Source of the DNA: Hybos culiciformis
Taxonomy: Eukaryota; Arthropoda; Insecta; Diptera; Hybotidae
Length of the DNA stretch: 64,000 bases
NCBI GenBank assembly: GCA_964007475.1
Contig: OZ023274.1
Coordinates: 102,595,372 to 102,659,371, forward strand
Reading direction: 5' to 3'
Part shown: positions 40,501-52,268 of the stretch, in pieces
How positions within the stretch are numbered: position 1 is the stretch's first letter
Layout: each line of letters starts with the position of its first letter
Notes under the pieces: generated by a model
Database searches by the model: none
Told to the model about the DNA's origin: nothing
Seen by the model: the letters and a program-made list of their open reading frames with translations, nothing else
Translations under genes and position numbers: made by a program

Positions 40501-41825
40501 CCCATAATTATTTTTATACGAAATATTAAAAATTTTGTTTTTTTTTTTCGGATTTTGCAACTAATATAATTTATAATTGGTTTTTGATTCCGGATTTACA
40601 CGCGCCATTATATTAAAAAAAATACGTTTATTTATGTGTAAATTTAAATATAATATATATACACTCACTGAAAAATAATTCAAGATTTATTTGTTTTTAA
40701 TATTAATCAGTGGATTTAAATTAATGAAAAAAAATTAAAATTATGCATTTTTAAGTCTGCAATATTTCTTCATCTGGTAAAATAGATTGGTTAAAATTTT
40801 TAATTTATTTTCTTCATCATATACCAGTCTGTATTATAATTGTAGCAGCAGTCCTTTCCAATTTTGATCAAATACATTATTTTCACAAAGATTTTTGTTG
40901 GAAGAAACTTTCGTCTCGTAAGATGTTCTTCTTCATAAACGTATAATTTTTGTTCTAACAAAGAACACTATACAACTAATACATTTTTACACAGTATATT
41001 TCAGTCACTGTATAGTTATAAAGCGATAACAAAATAAATATGTTTTGATTTAAATTTCTTGTTTTTAATTTTTTTTTTTTTTTGTTTTTTGCCTGATAAT
41101 CTTAAGATAATTAAATGCGTCGATTATAAATTCATATTCTAACACAATATGCTATTTCACTCGGGGCCAATTATTGGTCTGCAAACAACAAATATAATAT
41201 TAAAAGATAAAAATGTATACCTATACAAAAACATTATACACTTTTGAACTTCGAAAATAACTTGAACCAACCTATCCCAAACATTCAATTATATACTTAA
41301 GTTATCATTCAGTTCAAGGTAGAACAACTTTACTTGATAAACGTTACAAGCACATATGTATGAATGCAATGTGATGTATTTTTTTAAAAACACGTATATT
41401 GTGTCCATATATCTATCTGCCTGTACTTAATTATTTTATTAACATTTTATTGAAGTACAATTTTTCTGATATCCAGAAATTATTTTTCTTTTAAATTAAT
41501 TGATTTCTCATATTCCAAAGAAAAAAAGAGATAATTTTATTTTCGTCGTACTTTTAAGCATAAAAATTCCAAAATAATAAAATCAATTAAATACAATTCC
41601 AGAACTTTAATTTTATTGAAAAATCGACATTATATCGCCTTTCCCTGAAATCTAGAAATTAATGTTAACAGATATTTTTATTCTGTGAATATTATTGTTA
41701 GGTGTTTAAGTTGGAAATTTTATTTAGATAGTCTCACTGTATTTATAGAGTCGAAAAATATTTGAAACTTGTTTATTTGGTCGAATTTGAAATACAATAT
41801 TCAATATATTTTTCTCAAAATTATT

Positions 41826-41891
41826 AATATAGATACTACATACTTAAGTAATTAATATAGATACTACATATAGATACTACATACTTAAATA
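41826..41891. repeat. Short tandem direct repeats (ATAGATACTACATA units)
   Basis: Three copies of ATAGATACTACATA-type sequence occur in 65 bp, two followed by CTTAAGTA or CTTAAATA. The array lies about 100 bases downstream, in transcript direction, of the predicted 41988..42038 exon. Confidence 0.85.
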
Positions 41892-41987
41892 CTGAATTAT
41901 TATTTCGAGTTATAATTTACATTAATATTATTATAAGTATATTCCTATTTATTAATATTAAAAATCATTATAAAAAAAAGTACATAC

Positions 41988-42038
41988 CGTTAATGTCTAC
42001 GACAAACTTCAACAATTTTCCAATAATTTAATAATATT
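41988..42038 (-). other. Predicted 51-nt untranslated 5' exon (minus strand)
   Basis: The minus strand shows TTTTTTTCTCATTTCAG| before and AACG|GTATGTAC after a 51-nt block. Each of the three frames has a stop, so it cannot be an internal coding exon. If it belongs to the Fog-like gene, the transcribed unit spans at least 41 kb. The exon is short, so a chance splice pair is possible in such T-rich DNA. Confidence 0.4.
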
Positions 42039-44300
42039 CTGAAATGAGAAAAAAATAATGCATAATTTTAATTAAAATAAAATAAAAAATTAATTTACAA
42101 CTGCAACAAATGTTTAATAATTAATTTATTTTTATATCGTAAAATATTTTGTTTTTAAAATATTAGAATCTCATAAAAAAAAAAAACTAGTTATTAAATT
42201 ATTTTTCAGTTTAAATATATAAAATTCCTTTACTGTCAAAATCGGTGTAAAAATGAAAATTGATTTTCAACGTTCTGGAAGTATAATTTTCTCTTATAAA
42301 TCATTCAACATATTTCATTCACTCATAAGTCACAACAGTTGATGACGTAGTCTCCATTTCCTTCGAAAGTTCTCATGAGAACGTTTGAATGATTCTATAT
42401 TAATTTAATCGGAGTGCAGCATAAACTTAATTTGAACGTATATTATAATAATTTATACAATTTTCTATTTTATTGTTGGTTAAAATAATGCTTTTGCAAA
42501 TAGCTTAATTTTCTTTCTGAAACATAATTTGAAGCAATATCGTCCTAATATATAGTTCGATCTGCGACATAAGAAATTTAGGAACCATTATACAAATTCT
42601 GATTTCATGCCATTAGATCTATAATTAATCTATAAAAAGTTCTTCTGTTTTATCTAATGAAACTTAAGTATTATGTTATTGGCACAAAGCTTGATGTGTC
42701 TAACGTGACATAATAGTTTTCTATATAATGTGAATGTAATATGATCGAATGTTTCTTTAAACACGATTTGTAACTTAATTAAACTAAGAACTTAATAACG
42801 TTCCTAAAAATATATTTTCAAGGTTTCTATCCAAAATTAATTTCATAATTTTGTCTATTTTTATCTCAATTTGTATGCGAATAAAAAAAATTAATGTCAA
42901 ACAAAAAGTATAAAATAACAAAAAAAAAAAGAGTTCATTAATTTTCAAAATCAAAATAAAAGTTAACAAAAAAGGTGTTAAAATATAACTATGTATACAT
43001 TTTAATCAAAAATTCAAAGCACAAGAATTTTTTTTGGGTTTTTTTTTTAAATTACATTTTATTATTACTTTAATTTATTTCAAATTTGTAACCTTTTTAG
43101 GTTAAAGTACTAAAAATAAAAATTAAAGAAAACAAAAATAAAAACTAAAATATTATTATTAAACAAATTATTTTTGTGCATATAATTATTCTTCTAAAAA
43201 TAAAAAAAGCACATAAAAAAAAAAAATTAACTACTAAAAAAATAAAAATAAATTTTTTTTTTTATTTTATGAAAAATGATTAAAAATAATTGCATCCATG
43301 TCACGTTTTTCAACAAAAAAAAAATAATATACAAAATTCTTAACTTGATATTATTTTTTTTTGTATCTTGAACAGATAGGGATTTCAAATGTTCTCTTTT
43401 TTCTGGGGAATCTTCTCATTTTTGGATAGAAAAAAAAGCACTGACATATAGCTTTTAGAACTAGTATTTGTAGTATCCTTAAATACTTCAACGATTTATA
43501 AAATAAAACACTTTAATTGTTTGTAATTTTATATTTTATTCTTTTATTTATTCTCTTATTTCAGCATTAATCCTTTACTCCCCAACACTCATTCCATTAC
43601 AAAACCTTCTTCCTTTGGTGTTGCCATCCTCACACTTTCTTAACAGCGTTACCATATTTCTAATTACTACAGTATTATTCGAGAAAAATTGGAACAGGTA
43701 TACAAAACTAAAAGGAGATCATATGAAAATTAATAAATTTGGTTTTTAATAATAAAATGCTTCCTTGAATCGCCTCCGTTTGATGACAATAAAAATATTC
43801 TTAGATACTAAAAAGCATAAAACAGCATCTTAGTATATTATGTTACCTTCGATCATTTAATCATCCAGAGCAGACATAATTTTTATTTATTTATTTTTTT
43901 TAATTTTACCAGATTCAAGAGGAATGTCATATTTGAAATCCCTATATAAAAACAGATAGAAGCAAATTTTGGTTATATTCAAAAATAAAAAAATAAAAAA
44001 AAAACTAAATAAAACTTAAAAGATTTTTATCTGTTTTATTTTTTTTTATTTTTTTACTAGGTTTGCTTTAGTTATTTTCGTTAAAAAAAAAAAAAAAAGT
44101 AAAATACAACATAATTTCCATTTGAAATAAAATCTGACACGAATCAGGTTCAATGAAACAAAAAAAAAAAAAAAAAACTTAAATTACAGCATGAAATTTT
44201 ATGTAATTTTATCAAAATAAAAATAAAAAATAATAATAACAACAAATTTGAAATGAATGAAAATGATAAAGTTTGACACGACAAAACTATATAATTTTCA

Positions 44301-44301
<1 letters not shown>

Positions 44302-44336
<35 letters not shown>
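44302..44336. repeat. (AAT)n microsatellite, about 11 units
   Basis: An uninterrupted AAT/ATA repeat of about 35 bases, leading into AAATAAA. Confidence 0.9.
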
Positions 44337-44340
<4 letters not shown>

Positions 44341-44713
44341 CTTGTAATTGCAGCAGTAGTTAGTAAACAAAAAATAAAAAAATAAATATAGAATGAAAAT
44401 AAACTTTTTGAAGATCAAATTTCAGTTTGTTATTGTTACACAAAAAAAACTACATACTTTTTTTTATTTACAAAAATAAGATAAATTTTATTTTTTTGTT
44501 TTTATTAGCACCTTAAAACCTTAAGAATAATAATATTATTAGTTTATAATTTTTATGATTGAAAAACAATTTATAAAATTGAATTCAATTTTATTTTATT
44601 TCTAACGAAGTATTGTTTGTCCACAGTGAATAGAAAATTTTGCGATGCATATAGATTGCACACGCGATTACAAAATTGATAAGCTTTGACAGTGAAAATT
44701 GTTGAGATTTTTA

Positions 44714-44974
44714 ATTCTGTGGCAATAAGGAATAAGAGCATATGTCGAGTTATGTCGAAATCGAGTTATTAATGCCATCTTTTTCTAGGTGTTCTTATTT
44801 CTATTCTGTCAATTTTTTGGAATAATCACTCAATTATTAACTGAAATATTCCTTATTACATAACAGCATAATCTCGTTTTTATATCATTTTACAGATGGA
44901 AATATTACTTTAAACTGTTTTCCTGAAAAACAACTTTTTTGGACTTATGCTGTTATTCCGTTTTGCCACAGAAT
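44714..44974. mobile_element. MITE with ~35-bp TIRs and TTA target duplication, 261 bp
   Basis: The left end reads ATTCTGTGGCAATAAGGAAT and the right end, reverse-complemented, reads ATTCTGTGGCAAAACGGAAT; similarity continues through AA.AGCATA.GTC. Direct TTA copies at 44711..44713 and 44975..44977 flank it. A 3-bp TWA duplication is typical of PIF/Harbinger-type elements, which is my tentative class. There is no coding capacity. Confidence 0.8.
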
Positions 44975-47837
44975 TTAATTAAAATTGAAATGATGAAATA
45001 TTGCAACTAAACTCACAACCAATACTGAAATACCGAATTGAAGTCGCAAAAATCTAAGTACTATATATTGAAGAATTGTATTTATGTAACTAGCTTTTCA
45101 GAGCCGTCTTCAGATCATAGAGCGACCAAACAATGCACTTTGTTTAGAAATTTGAATAGAAGGTTTTCCTTTCACTATTTATAGAAAGCAATATGTACGA
45201 TAAAAATCTAAATAGGTTATCAGTGCCATGAAAAAAAAAACCTACATGTATTCGATTTAGCAAAGTTATTGATTTATAGAGATCAATATTCAAATAGTGT
45301 ACAAAATTAAAATTATAAAGCTATCTGTGTATGTCATGAAAGCTGTAATATATTTCTAATGATACAAAAAATTCCTACGTATTAGTAATAAGTATTAACA
45401 GTGTAGTTGAGTTTCTTAGAAAAGTATTTAATTATAAAACTTTTAGAATTTTCTTTTCACTTTATTATAATTATATGAAGTACAAATATGTACATTATGT
45501 TCAATAAATAAATAAATTGTTCATTGTTCAACATATGTTTTCTATTTGAGTTAGTAAATTATGGAAACAACATTCAACGGAATAAATTTATTTCCATGTA
45601 GGTATATACTTAACTGGAAAAAACAATAATATGTAATTGTAATTGAACTGAATTGAACTTTCATCCGAATCTATTAAAATTGCTATCAATTTTCATTCAT
45701 AACATTAAATTTATTACGATATTATTTTCTTCTTTTTTTTTTTCATTAAGAGGTTAATAAAGTATATACATATAAGTACATAAATAATTTATATAGAAAT
45801 GTATATTAATATTATGAATTCAATGAGTTATATATAATTTCACTCGAATGTAAAGGGAAAGGAGAATATATGATTTTCATTAAATTTAGCGCTTGAATCG
45901 TAGTTCATATAATGAACTTCGATAGATTTATTGAATAAATAAATAAATTAAAATAAAATTATTGAAATGAAAAACTTCTTTAATCTTCTCAATAAGCTAT
46001 TAAATTCTATATTGCAAATTATGATTATCTTTTATTTCTCATGATTTTCTAAATTTGTTTTTATTTTTATTAACAAAGACCAGGCTGGAGTGATACAACG
46101 CCAGGATCAACTACTTTTAAATATATAAATGAAATCGAAAAACAATACAAATGACCATATATTTTCAATTTGAAATGGTTATTAACGCGAAATAATAATT
46201 GATATAATTATATTAACTTTAATTCCTTTTTTGCTTAATTTGATCTTTAGACAGCATATTAATGATCATATATCATCAGGAAAATAAAGAAAACAATAAT
46301 AATTATGACGAACATTTTACTATTAAAATACAAAATGCACTCTATATTTGATATAAAGAAAAAATATATATATAAATCAATTTATCCTTATTTTTAAATT
46401 AATGACTAATGTTCTTTTAAAAAAAAAAAACCAAATCTTTTCATCAAAATGGATTTTCATTGATTGACAGAATTTGATAAATTACTTTTCAGAAATTCTA
46501 TATTTGACACTTTTGTTTCAAATAAACAGAAATTATCTTTAAAACACTAGGTTCATAGAAATTTCATCAAATAAATACAATTATTGTGATTTAAGCCTCA
46601 TTTTAAGAATAATTCGAAATTTGATATATATTCTCTATATTTCATAATTCCTTTACCCTCGATTCATCTTCTTTGTCAATTTTAATATTTTGTCATAAAG
46701 TATTGCATCAATTCAAATAAAAATCTGTTTACGAACCCAACCTCAACCATCCTTTATGAAAATTTAATTTCTGGCATTTATAACTAAAAGATTATTTAAC
46801 AGAAATTAACGCCCTATTTTTATAAAAAAAAAAAAAAATCAATTTAATATAAAAAAAATAATTGTAATTACTGTAATAACTTAATAAAATTTATCATTTT
46901 CTTTTATTTAAAAGGATTACTAAAATTCTTATAATTCTATATAACTATATTATTGAAATCCATTTGGTCCTTTTGTTAATAAAAAGCCATTAAAAGTTGT
47001 GGTTAACCATTAAATCAAATTGAAAGACGCTTTAACAATCTGTTTGCTGCTGTGATCCTTTTAAAAAACATTAAAATTTAAAAAATAAAATTTTCACAAT
47101 TTCTTACAACAAACAGTCCAAAGGAAAGATAATAATTTTGAATCACTTCTTAAAATCCGTATATGGAATAATCTAAAATACTTACTCAGTTCCTATAAGT
47201 TAATATTTTAACATGAACATCATAATTGAATCTATTTGAAAATAATTGTTCTTTTTGGTTTCTTTTATGCTACTGCTATTAAAGTTAACTACCTATATGG
47301 TTTTTGGGCAGTGTTTTTTTAAATAAAAAGTATTGGCGACTGATAACCTTTTTTAAAAACCCTTTTAACACTTTAGTTTTCTTCAATTTTCTACAAAATA
47401 TTTTTGAACAGAGACTTTGTTATTTTATTTTGTACTTTTTGCAATATTTTAACAAGTAAGTAAGTAAGTATATTTTATAATAATTTTTAATTTTGTATTA
47501 AGTAATCAACATGATTTTCCAATTTAAAATTCTAATAAATCAAAAAAATAAAGGTGTACATTTTGTGGTTTTAACTATAAAAAAAAAATAAATAAAATAA
47601 AAATTGGGAATTTTGTTTCTCTATAGAGCGCAGCAGTAAAAAATATGTACATTAAAATTCAATTATAATTTAATTTGTTTTTTTACTAACAAATATTTAT
47701 GAAGACAGAAAAATAATATTTTTATAAATATAATCATATAGGTCAGGACATAACAGAGTTATCGAAAAAATGTTAAGCTTACTGGTTCTCATAACCGAAT
47801 TATGTATATTATTATATATGGATGCAGAAATACATAA

Positions 47838-48273
47838 CACTGGCCTACACTCATTTTGGTGCCTATGATTTTAGACCTGATTTTGGGTATATTTTGTGAG
47901 CTGATACAAGAAAATTAGTCACATTTTTCATATCAGCTCTTTATCTTGATTGCCAATTTCAATACCAAAGTATACAGAATACAAGCAAATTACCGTGTCA
48001 TTAATCGGTTTCCGTTGATCTTTCATTATATACTCACCGCATATGTAACAAAACATATCAGGATCGTTAATGCAACTTCTTGACTTACTTGCCATCATAA
48101 ATTTATACGATTAATGTCATAAAAGTAGTTATAACATGGACTGATTTTGAATAAAACCGTAAAAAATTTGAAATAAGAATTGTAGCAGCAATGTAGTTCA
48201 TACTAACTACTTTACCGACTACAGATGCGAACAGAGCTGCACCAATACAAAAAATTTTTTTTGTAGGCCAGTG
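47838..48273. mobile_element. Non-autonomous DNA transposon, 436 bp, CACTGGCCTACA ends
   Basis: Perfect 12-bp terminal inverted repeats CACTGGCCTACA bound the element (47838..47849 and 48262..48273), with TAA on both sides (47835..47837 and 48274..48276). CACTG ends with a 3-bp duplication fit CACTA-like elements, and TAA also fits the TWA rule of PIF/Harbinger; the superfamily is unresolved. It contains a decayed minus-strand ORF (47928..48095), so it is an internally deleted relative of a coding element rather than a pure MITE. Confidence 0.82.
47928..48095 (-). pseudogene. Truncated CxxC zinc-finger-like ORF of the transposon
   Basis: On the minus strand an ATG at 48093..48095 opens a 55-codon frame ending TGA at 47928..47930. 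It begins MASKSRSCINDPDMFCYICG and later has YFGIEIGNQDK. This matches a pattern I recall from many transposon-linked invertebrate proteins (FCYICGE..., then AYFG.K.GDQDK and SWAPH), where further cysteines should follow. Here the frame stops right after DKELI and further stops follow, so it is a broken N-terminal fragment. Family recognition is from memory; its function in the intact element is not known to me. Confidence 0.65.
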
Positions 48274-51200
48274 TAATGAACAAAATGGAATATACTTATT
48301 AAAGTTTAAATATTTAGTAATAATATTTTATTACAAATTTCTTACTATTTTCAAAAACAGGGAATAAAAGAGTCGAGCACTTTGTTCTGAATCATTTCAG
48401 CTATAACTTATTCAAGCATATTTATTTACACATATTTAACGATCGTTTTTAACTATCCGGAATTCACTTCTGTAAGTAATATAATTGTTCGAAAATTTTG
48501 TGCATGAAAGCAATAATTGGATTTCCAATGTTTAAGTGCATATAAGATGTTGCGTTGTGGTTGGATTTAGACACAAGCTAAAATACGGCACGCTCCAAAC
48601 AATTATTATAAACTAGATGTTGTCTGAAAGAAAAATTCTTCTACTTGAGTGTAAATAAATTTTATTTATTTTGTTTTTTTTTTCGAAATGAGATAGATTC
48701 CAATATTAATGCTAGAGTTGAAAGCAATATAAAATTATTGGATAACATTTTTTTTTTAATTTTTATGATCTTTTAGAATTCTATATATATATATAGGTAC
48801 TTATATGTAAATATTTTCAAATAAAAAAAAGCAATTAATAATATTTTTTCAGTCATCCGAAGAACATGAAAGATAAATTTTAAAAATTGGTGAAAGTTTT
48901 ATTATTATTTCATTTATTTTTTTTTTTCAAATATTTTTCATAAGAAATACGTAAATGCATTTTTGTCGATGAAAATACTTAAAAAAAAAAAAATAACATA
49001 AACTTATTGTACTTATGGGATTTTTTCGTTTTTAATTATATGATGTATAATCTTTAAAAGTTTTATTTTTTATTTTTATTTTTGTGATAATATTAAGACA
49101 TTTATGAAATTTCAGTGGGATAATAAATTTACATTTTTTTTTTGTTGTTCCTAAAAGAAATAAGTATGCCTATGAAATTCTTTTCTAATTTCTTTCTTTT
49201 TTTGTACTTTGATCATCGAATATACGGCAATATGGAAACATTGAAATATTTATGATTAGAAAGTGTGATCATAAAAAAAATTAAAAAAGGGCAGTTGAAA
49301 GAAACTTTTAATACCTAAACATACATTCATCGATTAAGATTTTTTGAATTGTAGAAGAGCATATACAACCTATGAAAATAAAAATATGTTTCTTTAATAA
49401 TTTGTTTATCTGTAAATTCGAAGCATAATTATTATTTCTTGGGTTAACTTTAGCTCTAACTTCAGTGTCAGCATCAAAATCATAAATCAAAATCAGAATA
49501 TCAATAATTCTTACTAATTTATATTTAAGTTAGCTTTCGACAATTATTCTAGACATCCGTTCACTATAGGATAATCATTTGAATTAAGATTATTTTTTTT
49601 AACTAAACTATTTCACATTTAAGAAATTTTTGTCCGCAACATAATGTGCTTGTCCAAAATGCGAGAAAGTTTTCACATCAATGAACATTAATTGAAAGAA
49701 AGTCATAAAAATAAATTTAATTCAAAAAAAAAAAAATTATGCAAAATTTATAAACATTTTATTAAACAACAGTAGTTTTATTGTAATTTAATGTTGTGCA
49801 AAAATTTTTATTGTATTTTATAATGTAAATTACATGCATAATTTTATACAAATATTAATTATAGAAAAAAATATTTTTCGGCTTAATAAAAATAATATTT
49901 GAAAAATAGAAATTGTTTGATTGATTTTTAATCTACAGAATAACATAAGTGTTTTTTTTTTTTTATTTAATTTTATTCGATTGATGCGAAATACTTATGT
50001 TTACTTTGATAGACATAAGATGAACAACATACATAGATACTTATTAATAAACATAGTTTTTTATACAAATTTATATTTAAAAAAAAAATTTATTTATGTA
50101 TGTAGCATGTTTAATTTTTATTTTCATAATATTATGTTAATCAGATGCTTATTCAAAGATAAAAAATGTAAGATTATAAAATAAAATTAATTGATGGCGT
50201 TATTATGATTTATTTTAATTCACATCTATTTTGAATTTAAGCTCACTACTGAGTAATTAATAAACATTGCATTTATACCATTTGAGCAAAATAAAGATAT
50301 TTATAGAATAATAACAATAGCAATTTAAAAATTATATGAAAATAAAGAATTGAATGATTTTTAGATATAGGTAGTTAATAAGCACTAACTTAGATTTATT
50401 AACGTCACATAAGAAGAATCAATATGTATAAGAAAATATGTATTTTTGATCTAACCAAGGGTCTAATAATAAGCAAAACTATATTATGAACCTTCAAAAT
50501 TGAAATATATTAACCGAGATATTTATACCGATGTTTATATAAAAAAAAATTTTTACTTAATGCATTTCAAATTGCATACAAATCACCAATTTTTAATGTA
50601 AATATGTATTCAATAATAATTGACCTTTTTTTTTTATTTAAGAACATACTTGTACCAAAAAGAATTGAAATCTTTGTTCTTAACTTCAAGAAAGCCGAAA
50701 TATTCCAAATATTTTTAAGAAAAAAAAATAAAATAATTTAAAAGTAAAATTTAAGGTTCATTTTTATTTAAGTTAAAAGTAAATATTTTTTTTTCTTCTT
50801 TTTTTTTCTCTTAATACTTTGTTATCAAAACTCACTGAGTAAATAAAAAATGCATGCATATTCTTTTATATAGATATATGTTTATGCAATACGTAGTACC
50901 TACATATTATATTAAGTATAAAACAAATGTTTGATTATACAACTTTTGAAACCCTCAATTGAATAATAAATATTCGAAAAAAAAACGTGCAACAAAAAAT
51001 AAAATCCTTTAGTCTTTTTTGAATTTGATAAAAAAAAATTTTTATTTATTTTCAGCCTCGTTTAAAGCATTATTAAAGACATACCTATACTATAATTAAA
51101 GCAAGTAAAATTTATACTTCATCATTTCATTTATTTATAAATATTATGTTTGAATTATAATAAAGTGGGAGTGTGGGCCTATTTTCTTGATGGCAGTATT

Positions 51201-52214
51201 TTTAATTGCCTGATCCTGAACTTCGAAATTGTATGGAATGGACTAATATCTTGAGGAAAGACTAAGAAGATTTTGTATTACAAAATGGACTCTTTTTTGG
51301 GCCTTTTGCAATTTAGCAAGTTTTGTCTTATAATATACACAGGCAATATACATTTACATATATTTTGTTTACATATATTTTAATACGTTGTACCCTCGCT
51401 TGTACCTTAATTTACTTAAAAATTTAATTTATGTATATCTCTGATACATAAATTCTTAGTATATATTTTGATTATAAAATTTTTGTTTTACCACCCTTAA
51501 TTTTACAAATTTTTTCTTTGAGAATTCATTATTTCAGCTGTTATGTTGATAAGTTGCCGAAAAGAAAATAGTTAAAAACAAAATTCTTAAATTCCCATAA
51601 TAATCATTATTATACACTACCATACAATTGGAATTGTAATTAGGGATACAACATCTACTCAAAATATTTATTTAAAATCAAATAAACATTAAATTTTTTT
51701 TCAACAATTTCTCATAGAGTTATCTTTCTAGTTTAGATAAGGAGTAACTTCTTATTTTGAAGTCAAGTTTTATTTATTCAAGTTACATGCTTTTCTTATG
51801 TGTAGTTCTTTTGTTGGAACTATATGTAAATTTTTACAATTTACTTTTGTAGTATTGGAAAACTTAAAATAATAAATATAAATATGCATGCACTGACTGC
51901 TACATATGTCGATTTGTATACTTTGTGGCTGCAATTATATGATATATTTCTTTCATCAAGTTTTTCTGATTTTTTAACATTACTCATATTTATACATAAC
52001 TATCCAAAATATATATTTACTTTTTATCAATACTTGTTTTCTAATAGACCCTAATTTATATCGACGCATAAATTTTTAAAATTGTATATCTACTAGAAGA
52101 TATACAGGTAGGCACGGGCATTATGAATGAACATTTTTGAATTTCTTAATAATTTCTATAATAAGGATAAAACACCTGGAAAAGGTATATTTATGGTCAA
52201 TGTAATAGGATTAA

Positions 52215-52268
52215 TAAATATTTAAAAGAAAAGGTATGATTATATAAATATTTAAAAGAAAAGGTATG
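52215..52268. repeat. Tandem duplication, 30-bp period
   Basis: The 24-bp unit starting TAAATATTTAAAAGAAAAGG is present at 52215..52238 and 52245..52268 without mismatch, in otherwise unremarkable DNA. Confidence 0.9.

Larger units (their letters stand above)
13223..41987. other. Long non-coding stretch, probably intron or intergenic
   Basis: No credible coding exon was found on either strand. It holds the hairpin at 15291, foldback elements at 24951 and 32910, the inverted repeat at 34243, small tandem duplications and homopolymer runs. A block at 14690..14910 has visibly higher GC and complexity but no sustained ORF. Confidence 0.4.
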
